From positions 124,001 to 188,000 of the forward strand of contig JARUKX010000004.1 of assembly GCA_029688825.1 (NCBI GenBank): 64,000 nt of DNA, in the 5' to 3' direction. Origin of the DNA: Haloarculaceae archaeon H-GB1-1. Lineage in GTDB: Archaea; Halobacteriota; Halobacteria; Halobacteriales; Haloarculaceae. Made by a program: the position numbers and the translations under genes. The notes under the pieces are model-generated. The model saw only the letters and a program-made list of their open reading frames with translations. It was not told where the DNA came from and did not search any database. This document shows positions 16,300 through 24,907 of this stretch, piece by piece (position 1 is the stretch's first letter; each line of letters opens with the position of its first letter).

Positions 16300-17286
16300 A
16301 TGCACCGACTCGCAACGACGACGGGACTGTATCCACTACCCGACTGGGCGAAAGACGAGCTGTCGGCGCTCAAGGGCCACCAGAAGGAGGACCTCGTCGA
16401 CGGCGACGAGCGGAGCGAGGTCACGAACGCCTACCTGCGTGCGCGCTCGGAGATCGTCGACGTCCAGCGGGAGGCGGGACTCGACCGCATCGTCGAGGGG
16501 CAACTCCGCTGGGACGACATGCTCGCCCACCCGCTCACCGTCCACGACGCGGTCGAGACGGGCGGTATCGTCCGGTACTACGACAACAACAACTTCTACC
16601 GGGACCCCATCGTGACCGGCGAGCTCGTCCACGACGGTGACGTCGCCGCAGACCTCGAAGCCGCACAGAGCGACGACTGCGGCCCGTTGCAGGCCGTGCT
16701 GCCGGACCCCTACACCCTCGCCGACCTCGCGACCGACGACTACTACGGCGACGAGCGGGAGTTCCTGGCGGCCGTCGCCTCGTTCCTGGCCGACGAAGTG
16801 GCGGCGTTCCCCGACGTCGAGACGCTGTTCCTGCTCGCCCCGTCGCTGGCCGTCTCACCACCGACCGACGACCTCGGCGGCGTGACCGACGCGCTGGAGA
16901 CCGTCGCGAGCGCGACGGACGCCGAGGTCGTCGTCCACCCCTACTGGGACGCGCCGCCGGGACGCGTCTACCAGGCGCTGCTCGACGCCGACGTCGACGC
17001 GCTGGGTTACGACCTCGTGGCCGCCGCGGACGCGAGCCTGACCAACGCCCGCGAGTACGGAACGCCCGAGACGGTCTCGCTCGGCGTCGTCGACGGCCAG
17101 AACACGCTCGTCGAGACCCGCGAGACCATCGACGAACGCGTCGCCGCGTTCGAGTCCGTCGCCGACGGCGTCGACACCGCCTACCTGACGACCAACGCCG
17201 AGACGTTCTACATCCCCGTGAACCGATTCGAAGCGAAACTCGCCGCGCTCGGTGCCGCGGCCCGCCCCCCGGAGGTCCAAGCATGA
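16300..17286 (+). CDS. MetE-like protein, N-terminal half of split methionine synthase
   Basis: 328-aa (beta/alpha)8 barrel of the UROD/MetE superfamily. Opens TTTGLYPLPDWAKDEL and has QLRWDDMLAHPL, VLPDPYTLADL and VVHPYWDAPPGRVYQALL. It lacks the HxC...C zinc ligands of the catalytic half (only one Cys in the protein), so by itself it should not activate homocysteine. It ends in an ATGA overlap with the zinc-containing partner, implying a heteromeric complex in which this half binds the methyl donor. Donor could be methyl-pterin from Mer. Confidence 0.82.
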   Translation: MHRLATTTGLYPLPDWAKDELSALKGHQKEDLVDGDERSEVTNAYLRARSEIVDVQREAGLDRIVEGQLRWDDMLAHPLTVHDAVETGGIVRYYDNNNFYRDPIVTGELVHDGDVAADLEAAQSDDCGPLQAVLPDPYTLADLATDDYYGDEREFLAAVASFLADEVAAFPDVETLFLLAPSLAVSPPTDDLGGVTDALETVASATDAEVVVHPYWDAPPGRVYQALLDADVDALGYDLVAAADASLTNAREYGTPETVSLGVVDGQNTLVETRETIDERVAAFESVADGVDTAYLTTNAETFYIPVNRFEAKLAALGAAARPPEVQA

Positions 17287-18341
17287 GTACTCGAGAGCAG
17301 TTCCGACCGCCGAATCACCCGCACGACCACTTCCTACTGACGACCGTCGTCGGCAGCTATCCGAAGCCGAAGTGGCTCGAACGCGAGCGCGACGCCTACG
17401 ACGAGGGCGACCGCTCCGAGCAGCACTGGACCGAGTCCGTCGAGGACGCCTCGCGACTCATCACGCACGAGCACGAACGCGCGGGCCTCGACGTCGTCGT
17501 CGACGGCGAGATGCGCCGGACCGAGATGGTCGAGTACTTCGCCAACCGCATCGATGGCTACGAGTTCAACGGTCCCGTGAAGGTCTGGGGCCACAACTAC
17601 TTCGACAAGCCCAGCGTGGTGAAGGAGGTTACCTACGAGGAACCGTGGCTGGTCGACGAGTTCGAGTTCGTCGACGGCGTCGCCACGAGGCCCGTCAAGG
17701 TCCCCATCACCGGCCCGTACACGCTGGCAAACTGGTCGTTCGACGAGCACTACGGCGACACCGAGACGCTCGCCTACGAGCTGGCGGACCTGGTCAACGA
17801 GGAGATCGAGAAGCTGGTCGACGCCGGTGCACGGTACATCCAGATCGACGAGCCGGCGCTCGCGACGACGCCCGACGACCACGCGATCGTCGGCGAGTGT
17901 CTGGAACGTATCGCCGACGACGTCCCGGACGACGTCCGACTCGGACTCCACGTCTGCTACGGCGACTACTCGCGCATCTACCCCGAGATCCTCGACTATC
18001 CCGTCGAGGAGTACGACGTCGAACTCGCCAACAACGACTTCGACCAGCTCGACGTGTTCACCGACCACGAGTTCACGAAGGACTTCGCGCTCGGCGTCGT
18101 CGACGCCCACGTCGCCGAGGTGGAGACCGTCGGCGAGATCAAGGACAACATCAAGAAGGGGCTCGAGGTGGTCCCACCGGAGCGGCTGACGGTCAGCCCT
18201 GACTGCGGGCTGAAGCTGCTGCCCCGCGAGATCGCCTACCAGAAGATGGCCAACCTCGTCACCGCAGCCCGCGAGGTCGAGGCCGAACTCGACGCTGGCG
18301 AGGTTCACGTCGGCACGGAATCGCCCGCGAGCGCCGACTGA
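17283..18341 (+). CDS. metE: Methionine synthase, zinc-binding half (MetE-type)
   Basis: 352-aa catalytic barrel transferring a methyl group to homocysteine. Seen: N-terminal TTVVGSYPKPKWL, homocysteine-side VDGEMRRTEMVEYF, QIDEPAL, and the zinc site LHVCYGDY (His, Cys), ELANND (Glu), SPDCGLKLL (Cys). This corresponds to the catalytic C-terminal half of the 750-aa bacterial MetE, without its N-terminal barrel. Translationally coupled to the preceding MetE-like gene. Methyl donor may be methyl-THF, methyl-H4MPT or a corrinoid protein. Confidence 0.9.
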   Translation: MSTREQFRPPNHPHDHFLLTTVVGSYPKPKWLERERDAYDEGDRSEQHWTESVEDASRLITHEHERAGLDVVVDGEMRRTEMVEYFANRIDGYEFNGPVKVWGHNYFDKPSVVKEVTYEEPWLVDEFEFVDGVATRPVKVPITGPYTLANWSFDEHYGDTETLAYELADLVNEEIEKLVDAGARYIQIDEPALATTPDDHAIVGECLERIADDVPDDVRLGLHVCYGDYSRIYPEILDYPVEEYDVELANNDFDQLDVFTDHEFTKDFALGVVDAHVAEVETVGEIKDNIKKGLEVVPPERLTVSPDCGLKLLPREIAYQKMANLVTAAREVEAELDAGEVHVGTESPASAD

Positions 18342-18357
18342 CCGCCCGTCGGCCGCC

Positions 18358-19050
18358 CTACGTCGTATTCGCGTCCGTGTCTTCGCCCGGTTCGACCACT
18401 TCCGCACCTTCCACGGCCTCGACCAACTCGGTGTCCTTCTTCGTGTCGATGTGCCAGCGGTCGACGGACTGCTCGTAGTCGGCGAGTTTGTTCGAGACGC
18501 GAATCTTGAGGTCGTCGTCGTTGACGTTCACCTCGAAGACGTACCGCGGTTCGTCGCCGTTAGCGGTCCGCTTGAGATTCGCGCTGACCAGTTCGTTGTC
18601 GAAGTAGTACGGCGCGATCTGGGTCATGACGTTCTTGTAGACCTTGTCCTCGACGGCGCGAATCGCCTTCCGACCCGCCGAGTCCGCCGCGCGTGCGACG
18701 TAATCCAGCGACTCGCTCCACTTCTCGACGGCCTCGTCCGGTTCGTCGAGGTTCTCGTAGGACTCGGTCAGCTTCTCGCCGGCCGTCTGGAGGTCCTCGT
18801 CCGGTTGCTTACCCGCCTGCTCTCCCTTCCCCTCGGCGACGCTCGCCTGGTCGGCGGTCTTCTCGTTCACGTCCTCGTCCAGTCGCTCGTGGCTCTTCGG
18901 TCGCCACTCGTCGAACTCGGACAGGGCCTCCTCGTCGACGGAGACGTTCTCGTCGGCGATGTCGCGGAGGGCGCGAGCGACGCGTTCGCCGTGTTCGACG
19001 ACGTCCACCCAGCCACCGCGTTGTTTGAATCCCGAAACGCTCTCTTCCAT
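18358..19050 (-). CDS. DUF5828 family haloarchaeal protein
   Basis: 230 aa, highly acidic, conserved among haloarchaea. N-terminal segment GGWVDVVEHGERVARALRDI, a low-complexity acidic middle (about residues 60-95), then a folded C-terminal part with KAIRAVEDKVYKNVMTQIAP and NKLADYEQSVDRWHI. No membrane helix or cysteines. Function unknown. Convergent with metE. Confidence 0.8.
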   Translation of the reverse strand: MEESVSGFKQRGGWVDVVEHGERVARALRDIADENVSVDEEALSEFDEWRPKSHERLDEDVNEKTADQASVAEGKGEQAGKQPDEDLQTAGEKLTESYENLDEPDEAVEKWSESLDYVARAADSAGRKAIRAVEDKVYKNVMTQIAPYYFDNELVSANLKRTANGDEPRYVFEVNVNDDDLKIRVSNKLADYEQSVDRWHIDTKKDTELVEAVEGAEVVEPGEDTDANTT

Positions 19051-19127
19051 TCGTTCCCCAACTCTACGGTTCCAGCCAATATACCTTTTGGCGCTACCTC
19101 GTTTGGTCGGTCATCGGCTGGGAACCC

Positions 19128-19538
19128 CTACGACACGTCCGCTTCGAGCGCGTCGAGCGCCCGCTGAAGTTCGCCGCGCCGCTTCCAGGCGGCCACCCGG
19201 TCGGTCACCGACGATAGCGGCAGGGCCATGCTGACGGCAGACCGCATCGTGACGCGCGTTCCCTCGTTCAGCGGCGTGAGCGTGACGTCCGTCTCCATGT
19301 GCTCGAACGGCCCGTCCTCACCGCGCTGTTCGTAGTGATAGCCGTCCGGTCGCTTCTCGAAGTCGAACTCGACCTCGACGCCCGCCATCTCACCCGTGAC
19401 GGTCCACCCGTCGTCCGTCTCGGTCACGTCCGTCACCTCGAAGGTCCCCTCGTACTCCAGCACCGCAGCCGGAGTCAGTCGGCGCTCGAGTTCCGCCGGC
19501 GTCTCCGTGACGAACGTCGTCGCTTCGACCTCGCGCAT
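19128..19538 (-). CDS. SRPBCC (START-like) family protein
   Basis: 136 aa. Opens [19 protein letters not shown] and shows the alternating beta pattern of the polyketide cyclase/CoxG-like fold, with [28 protein letters not shown] and [12 protein letters not shown], then a C-terminal helix. Likely binds a hydrophobic ligand; no specific role can be named. The ATG at 19538 was chosen because the upstream 30 codons do not fit the fold. Divergent from upp. Confidence 0.8.
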   Translation of the reverse strand: MREVEATTFVTETPAELERRLTPAAVLEYEGTFEVTDVTETDDGWTVTGEMAGVEVEFDFEKRPDGYHYEQRGEDGPFEHMETDVTLTPLNEGTRVTMRSAVSMALPLSSVTDRVAAWKRRGELQRALDALEADVS

Positions 19539-19660
19539 ACGTCGGGTGTGGACACGGGGCACGTATATATTCTCCGTCGCCCGCACCCGATTCGGCCAGC
19601 CCACGACGCTGGCCGGAAAATCAGTCACCTATAACACCTCCCCGACCCACCCGCCGGGTA

Positions 19661-20338
19661 ATGCCTCTCGACGCACGCGAGCACGCCAAGGTCGTCGACC
19701 ACAACCTCGCGAAGGACCTGCTGACCCAGCTTCGCGACGAGGAGACGGAACAGGTCGCCTTCCGGAAGGGCCTGGTACGGCTGGGTCGCCTCTGCGGGTA
19801 CGAACTCATCGACAGCGTGATGTCGACCGAGCGGACCACGGTGCAGACGCCGCTGACCGAGACCGAGGGCGAGCGCGTCACCGGCCTCGACGACGTGGTC
19901 ATCGTGAACGTTCTCCGCGCCGCGACGCCGTTCGTCGAGGGTCTGCTAAAGGCGTTCCCGTCCGCCCGCCAGGGCGTCATTTCGGCCAGTCGCGACGAGG
20001 AGGCCGGCCGCGGGGACGACGGCTCGTTCCCCATCGCCGTCGACTACGTGAAACTCCCCGACGTCGGGCCCGAGGACACCGTCATCGTCGCGGACCCGAT
20101 GCTCGCCACCGGGTCGACGATGAGCGCGGTGCTCGAGCACCTGCTCGACGACGGCGCGAATCCCGAGAAACTGTTCGTCCTCTCCGCCGTCAGCGCGCCC
20201 GACGGCGTGGACCGACTCGCGCGGGAGTGCCCGGAAGCCGACGTGGTGACCGTCGCCATCGACGACCACCTCGACGAGAACGGCTTCATCGTCCCCGGCC
20301 TCGGCGACGCCGGCGACCGCGCGTTCGGGACCAACTGA
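19661..20338 (+). CDS. upp: Uracil phosphoribosyltransferase
   Basis: 225-aa pyrimidine-salvage enzyme making UMP from uracil and PRPP. Seen: [20 protein letters not shown] at the N-terminus, the PRPP-binding loop [16 protein letters not shown], and the uracil-binding C-terminal [12 protein letters not shown]. Length and both ends fit the family. GTP activation is typical of the family. Confidence 0.97.
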   Translation: MPLDAREHAKVVDHNLAKDLLTQLRDEETEQVAFRKGLVRLGRLCGYELIDSVMSTERTTVQTPLTETEGERVTGLDDVVIVNVLRAATPFVEGLLKAFPSARQGVISASRDEEAGRGDDGSFPIAVDYVKLPDVGPEDTVIVADPMLATGSTMSAVLEHLLDDGANPEKLFVLSAVSAPDGVDRLARECPEADVVTVAIDDHLDENGFIVPGLGDAGDRAFGTN

Positions 20339-20347
20339 CCCGACGAG

Positions 20348-20950
20348 TTACCCGAAATCCATCGCGGCCCGGCCGCTCGTCGCGCTCCGGATGCGGTCGC
20401 GCAGGCTCGACGCCTCGCTCTCCGCGACTCGGACCTCGAAGGTGACGTCGGCTTCGTAGGCCGCGTCGAACTCCACGTCGGCGCTCTCCAGCAGTCCCCG
20501 AACCGTCCCGGAATCGTCGTACTCGACGATGACCGTGAACGTTTCCTGGGGCTGCTCGGTCGTCGTCCCCGCGTCCGCGATGGCGTCTTTCACGCCGCGG
20601 CCGTACGCGCGGGCCAGCCCGCCGACGCCGAGGTTCGTCCCCCCGTAGTATCGGGTCACGACCGCGACGACGTTCTCCAGTTCCTGCTGGGTGAGGACGT
20701 TCAGCGCCGGGTCGCCCGCGGATCCCGTCGGTTCGCCGTCGTCGCTGGACCACGCCCGCAGCGGGTCCGCGCGGATACGGTAACACGGGACGTTGTGCGT
20801 CGCGTCGTCGTACTCCCGCCGGCGAGACGCGATGTACTGCTCTGCCTCCTCGATGCTCCTGACCGGCGCGACGTGGCCGATGAACTCCGAGCCCTTGATC
20901 TCGAACTTCGCGTACCCGCGGCCGGCGACGGTTCGGTACCCCTCAGTCAC
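20348..20950 (-). CDS. IMPACT (YigZ) family protein
   Basis: 200 aa with the N-terminal domain signature FEIKGSEFIGHVAPV and AEQYIASRRREYDDATHN, then the diagnostic DDGEPTGSAGDPALNVL and VAVVTRYYGGTNLGVGGL segments, and a C-terminal DUF1949-like ferredoxin fold. Homologues are linked to translation or proteolysis regulation in eukaryotes and are uncharacterised in archaea. Convergent with upp, ten bases apart. Confidence 0.93.
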   Translation of the reverse strand: MTEGYRTVAGRGYAKFEIKGSEFIGHVAPVRSIEEAEQYIASRRREYDDATHNVPCYRIRADPLRAWSSDDGEPTGSAGDPALNVLTQQELENVVAVVTRYYGGTNLGVGGLARAYGRGVKDAIADAGTTTEQPQETFTVIVEYDDSGTVRGLLESADVEFDAAYEADVTFEVRVAESEASSLRDRIRSATSGRAAMDFG

Positions 20951-20998
20951 GAGCGAGTGTTCGAGTCCGGAGGGAAAAGGTGTTCGTGATTTCGCCCG

Positions 20999-21520
20999 TC
21001 ACTGCAACTCGATCTTCCGGACGAAGTCCAGGTTTCGGATCTCGTTCAGCAGGTCGCCCGGAATCTCGCCGTCGGTGATGATGTACAGCTTCGGGTCGGC
21101 GGCGAGTTCGGGGTCCTCGCTGACGGTCTGGCGGATGGAGATGCCGTTGTCGGCGAGCAGGCCCGTGACGGTGGCGACGATTCCGGACTGCTCGGTGTCG
21201 TAGACGTCGACGGTCAGCACCGTCAGGTCGAGCAGGGGCGCGAGATCCATCAGGCTCTGGATCTGGGAGATGTTCTGGAAGATGCGCTTGAGTTCGGGGT
21301 CGTCGAGGATGGCGTCGGTCGTCGCGTCGACGACGCGGCGGTCCACGTCTATCTCGCGGGCGATGCCCGTGTTGGGGATCTCGATGCCGCCGGAGACGAC
21401 GCGTCCCTCGTCGTTGACCGAGAAGCCGCGCTCCAGCAGGAGCTTGATGACCCGCTGCTGGCTGGGACTCTCCTCGAACTGTTCGAGGATGCGGTCGAAC
21501 GTGTACTCCCCGTCGGTCAT
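20999..21520 (-). CDS. ACT-domain amino-acid-binding regulator
   Basis: 173 aa. N-terminal helix-turn-helix-like part ([20 protein letters not shown]), a middle with [18 protein letters not shown], then a C-terminal ACT domain ([20 protein letters not shown] ... [13 protein letters not shown]). Its start ATG overlaps the hisB stop by four bases, so it is co-translated with hisB. The architecture suggests an amino-acid-sensing regulator; the ligand, perhaps histidine, is inferred from position only. Confidence 0.85.
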   Translation of the reverse strand: MTDGEYTFDRILEQFEESPSQQRVIKLLLERGFSVNDEGRVVSGGIEIPNTGIAREIDVDRRVVDATTDAILDDPELKRIFQNISQIQSLMDLAPLLDLTVLTVDVYDTEQSGIVATVTGLLADNGISIRQTVSEDPELAADPKLYIITDGEIPGDLLNEIRNLDFVRKIELQ

Positions 21521-22104
21521 AGCTCGCCTTTGGTGCTGGCGACGTCGCTGCGGCGCTCGTCGATCCGCGTCGCGTCGTCGAGCGCACGCGCGGTCGCCTT
21601 GAACAGGGCCTCGATCTCGTGATGGGCGTTCTCGCCCTCGACGCCCGCGTGGAAGGTGAGCCCGGCGTTCGTCGCCAGCGAGCGGAAGAAGTGCTGGGCC
21701 ATGTGGCTGGTCATCTCGCCCACGGTCGCCTGGGAGAACGCCCCGTCGAACTCGAAGTATGGCCGGCCGCTCACGTCGACCACGACGCTGGCGACTGCTT
21801 CGTCGAGCGGGACCTTCCGGTCGGCGAACCGGCGGATGCCGCGCTTGTCTCCGAGCGCCTCCGTGAACGCCTCGCCGAGCGTGATGGCCACGTCCTCGGC
21901 GGTGTGGTGGTCGTCGATCTCCAGGTCGCCGTCGCAGTTCACCGTCAGGTCGAACAGGCCGTGCGTGGCGAACGATTCGAGCATGTGGTCGAAGAAGCCG
22001 ATGCCGGTGTCTACGGTCGCGTCGCCGTCGCCGTCGACGTCCAGCGTCACCTCGATGTCCGTCTCGGCGGTCTCGCGGGTTACCGCCGCCGTCCGGTCGG
22101 TCAT
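21517..22104 (-). CDS. hisB: Imidazoleglycerol-phosphate dehydratase
   Basis: 195-aa manganese enzyme of histidine synthesis. Seen: [20 protein letters not shown], the metal motif [17 protein letters not shown], and the second motif [15 protein letters not shown]. Monofunctional length, without the phosphatase domain of enterobacterial HisB. Upstream member of a two-gene unit with the ACT-domain regulator. hisA and hisI lie 2-7 kb away as separate units, so the pathway is dispersed. Confidence 0.97.
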   Translation of the reverse strand: MTDRTAAVTRETAETDIEVTLDVDGDGDATVDTGIGFFDHMLESFATHGLFDLTVNCDGDLEIDDHHTAEDVAITLGEAFTEALGDKRGIRRFADRKVPLDEAVASVVVDVSGRPYFEFDGAFSQATVGEMTSHMAQHFFRSLATNAGLTFHAGVEGENAHHEIEALFKATARALDDATRIDERRSDVASTKGEL

Positions 22105-22163
22105 ACATCACTCCTGTCCGCCCGGCTATTTGGCGGTTGCGCCTGGTCGTGGCCCGCAGACGG

Positions 22164-23450
22164 TTACCGATACGCGGCGAGACGACGCCCACACGTGGCG
22201 TAGAGCGCGTCGCCAGCGAGAGCGACGCGGACGCTCTCGGAGTCGAAGTCGAGACTCCATCGTTCGCTCCCGTCGGCCGTCGACGTTGCGACGAGTCGCG
22301 AGTCGGTCGTTCCGGCGAAGACCGTCGCCCCGTCGACCGCGAGTTCATCGTCGAATCCGGCGGTGTGACCGTCGACGTCTGTTCCGTGGTCCGCTTCCCA
22401 GCGCTGGGTCCCGTCCGCGGCGGCGACCGCTCGCACGTCCCCCAAATCGGAGACGCCGTAGAGCACGTCTTCACCGATGGCGAGGTCGTCGACGCCGTGG
22501 TAGTTCGACCACGCGGACTCCCCGTCCGACCGGACCGCGTGGACGGTACCGTCGACCGTCACGAACGCAGCACACGGCGTTGCCGCCACGCTCGACACTG
22601 CGGGCTCGTCGCCGGGCCGGAGGTCCGTCGTCCACTTCACGGACTCCGCGTCGGTATCCACGCCCACGAGGACGCTCTGGGTGCCGACGAAGTACGCCAT
22701 ACTACCCACCCAGGCCAGACCCGTGTCTATCCAGTAGGGGACCGACGTGCTCCATTCGGCGTCGCCGTCTTTGACGAGAGTGACGACCGTCTCGTCGACG
22801 TCGGCGCGGGTCGAAGCCACCAGAACGCCGTCCGGTGACGGGGCGACGGCGTCTGCCCGTCCGGGCGGGTCGAACGACCACCGCTTCTCCCCCGACGTCA
22901 CGTCGAACGCGTACACCAACTCGTCGTCCGACGTCACGACCGCGTCGCCGGAGACCGACGGCGTCCTCGGCGTCCCGGAGAGCGGCGACCGCCACAATCG
23001 ATCTCCGGTCGCGGCGTCGAAGGCGTGGACGTACTGGGCGTCCGGTCGCTCGACCTCGGTCCCGACGAGGATCTGCTGACTGACGAACACCCGACCGGCG
23101 GCGACGACGGGCCGCGAGAAACGCGCCTCGCCGCGTTCCGGTTCGGGTGCGGTCACCGTCCACGCGGCACTCGGCTTCTCCGACGGGCCGTTCGCAGATG
23201 GCGCGTAGCTCGTCCGGCCGAGTGATCCCTCCGGGAGTGGCCAGCCCGCGTCGGGAAGCGGGCCGTGTCCGCAGGGGAACGGCGACGGGGACTCCGTGGC
23301 CTCGGTCGCGGTCGATTCCGACTGGGCCGTCGTCGATTCCGGTGACGACTCGTCCACGACCGTGGTCGGTTCTCGCGTCGACAGACAACCCGCCAACGAA
23401 CTCGTCAGGAGAGCGCTCGTTTCGAGGACGCGTCGGCGGGACGGAGACAT
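22164..23450 (-). CDS. PQQ-type beta-propeller lipoprotein
   Basis: 428 aa. N-terminus SRRRVLETSALLTSSLAGC combines a twin-arginine signal with a lipobox (LAGC), so it is expected to be Tat-exported and lipid-anchored outside the cell. A Ser/Thr/Glu-rich linker (to about residue 55) leads into about seven propeller blades with repeated W-rich endings such as AFDAATGDRLWRSPL, AFDVTSGEKRWSFD and AAADGTQRWEAD. Ligand or role unknown; propellers of this type serve as scaffolds or PQQ/BamB-like domains. Confidence 0.88.
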   Translation of the reverse strand: MSPSRRRVLETSALLTSSLAGCLSTREPTTVVDESSPESTTAQSESTATEATESPSPFPCGHGPLPDAGWPLPEGSLGRTSYAPSANGPSEKPSAAWTVTAPEPERGEARFSRPVVAAGRVFVSQQILVGTEVERPDAQYVHAFDAATGDRLWRSPLSGTPRTPSVSGDAVVTSDDELVYAFDVTSGEKRWSFDPPGRADAVAPSPDGVLVASTRADVDETVVTLVKDGDAEWSTSVPYWIDTGLAWVGSMAYFVGTQSVLVGVDTDAESVKWTTDLRPGDEPAVSSVAATPCAAFVTVDGTVHAVRSDGESAWSNYHGVDDLAIGEDVLYGVSDLGDVRAVAAADGTQRWEADHGTDVDGHTAGFDDELAVDGATVFAGTTDSRLVATSTADGSERWSLDFDSESVRVALAGDALYATCGRRLAAYR

Positions 23451-23697
23451 GGAGCACCGTTGGGGGGTCGGCCGGAAAAGTACTTTCGAACATACATGAC
23501 AGCACGGTTACGAGAATAACGAGCAGTTACCACCGGCGTCGCCGCAGGAGCGGGCAGCGAGGCCACTGGTCAGACACCGCATTCGAACGCCTGAGACGAC
23601 TGAAACGGCCTGAACGGTCCGCAAAACGGAGTGAAAGGAATCCACGGTCTCTCGCATTCATACCGTCCCGGCGACTATCTCCGGGTGACACCCGAGT

Positions 23698-24039
23698 ATG
23701 TGCAGCCAACTCAGCGAACCGCGCTGTTACGTCCTCCTTGGAGCACGCCGCCGCCGAGAGGTACTGCGTGCCCTTCAGGACCTCGAGACACCGGTTTCGG
23801 TCCGGCGCCTGGCCGAGGCCATCGCAGCGAGCGAACCCGAGGAGCGCGACAGAGACATCATCGAACGTATCCATCTGACCCTCCACCACAATCATCTCCC
23901 GCGACTCGCCGCAGCACAGGTGGTCGACTACGATTCCGACGACGGCACCGTCACGCAGGCCGCGAACTTCGGGACGCTCGTCGGTGTGCTGGAGCGAGTG
24001 AACGCGAGCGAACGGCCCTGGGCAGATTGCATGGAGTAG
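23698..24039 (+). CDS. DUF7344-like winged-helix protein, copy 1
   Basis: 113 aa. Predicted winged helix: LLGARRRREVLRALQDLE (helix 1), VRRLAEAIAASEP (turn-helix), and a wing LPRLAAAQVVDYDSDDGTV. This layout recurs in the 117-aa protein at 60441-60794, including the H-x-H-L-P core. Such proteins are numerous in haloarchaea and presumed DNA-binding regulators. An MCSQLS start with an acidic C-terminus; no target is evident. Confidence 0.78.
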   Translation: MCSQLSEPRCYVLLGARRRREVLRALQDLETPVSVRRLAEAIAASEPEERDRDIIERIHLTLHHNHLPRLAAAQVVDYDSDDGTVTQAANFGTLVGVLERVNASERPWADCME

Positions 24040-24068
24040 ACGATGGTCCCGCGCGGACGTCCGGCCTC

Positions 24069-24791
24069 TTACTCGACGGCAGCCTGCGCTTCGGCGAGCG
24101 TGAACGCCCCTTCGTAGAGGGCGGTCCCGACGACGACGGCGCTGGCTCCGGCATCACGGAGCGCGCGAACGTCGTCGAGCGACGCGACCCCGCCGCTCGC
24201 GACGACCGGGATGTCCACGGCCGCGACGACGCGTTCGACCTCGTCGGTCCGAACGCCGTCGAGTTGCCCCTCGACGTCCACGTCGGTGAACAAGATCGCG
24301 CCCGCCCCCAGTTCCTCGTAGCGACTGGCGGCCTCCGCTGGGTCCAGCCCGGTCCCTTCGGTCCAGCCCGAGACGACGACTTCGCCGTCCTTCGCGTCGA
24401 GACTGACCGTAACGGTCCCCGGATACTCGTCGCTTATATCGGCGACGATGTCCGGGTCCTCGACGGCCGCCGTCCCGAGGATGACCCGGTCGACGCCGCG
24501 GTCGAGGAGCCCAGTCGCGTCCGCGACGGTTCGGATACCGCCGCCGAGTTGGACGTCGACGTCGACGGCGTCGAGGATGGATTCCACGGCTGGCGCGTTC
24601 CCGCGCTCACCCTCGAACGCGCCGTCGAGGTCGACGAGGTGGAGCGTCTCCGCCCCCGCGTCGACCCACCGCTCGGCCGCCTCGACCGGATCTCCGTAGG
24701 TGGTCTCCGTCCCCCGCTCGCCGCCGACCAGCTGGACGACCTGCCCGTCCTGCATATCGACCGCCGGAATGACCTCGAAGCTCGAACTCAT
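24069..24791 (-). CDS. hisA: HisA: phosphoribosylformimino-AICAR-P isomerase
   Basis: 240-aa (beta/alpha)8 isomerase of histidine synthesis. Seen: VIPAVDMQDGQVVQLVGG with the catalytic Asp, LHLVDLDGAFEG, QLGGGIRTV phosphate-binding loop, the second-half catalytic Asp in FTDVDVEG, and VVASGGVASLDDV. The ATG at 24791 (MSSSFEVIPAVD) fits the family; an upstream in-frame ATG would add a non-conserved arginine-rich extension. Confidence 0.96.
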   Translation of the reverse strand: MSSSFEVIPAVDMQDGQVVQLVGGERGTETTYGDPVEAAERWVDAGAETLHLVDLDGAFEGERGNAPAVESILDAVDVDVQLGGGIRTVADATGLLDRGVDRVILGTAAVEDPDIVADISDEYPGTVTVSLDAKDGEVVVSGWTEGTGLDPAEAASRYEELGAGAILFTDVDVEGQLDGVRTDEVERVVAAVDIPVVASGGVASLDDVRALRDAGASAVVVGTALYEGAFTLAEAQAAVE

Positions 24792-24907
24792 GTGCTCCCC
24801 TGCCCACTCGCGGGGTATAGCTTCCACGGTCCGCCGATACCGGGCCGCCACGGCGTCCCGACCGCCGAAGCCGTCACTGTTTAATCGCGGCCGCATGAGG
24901 TACAGAT

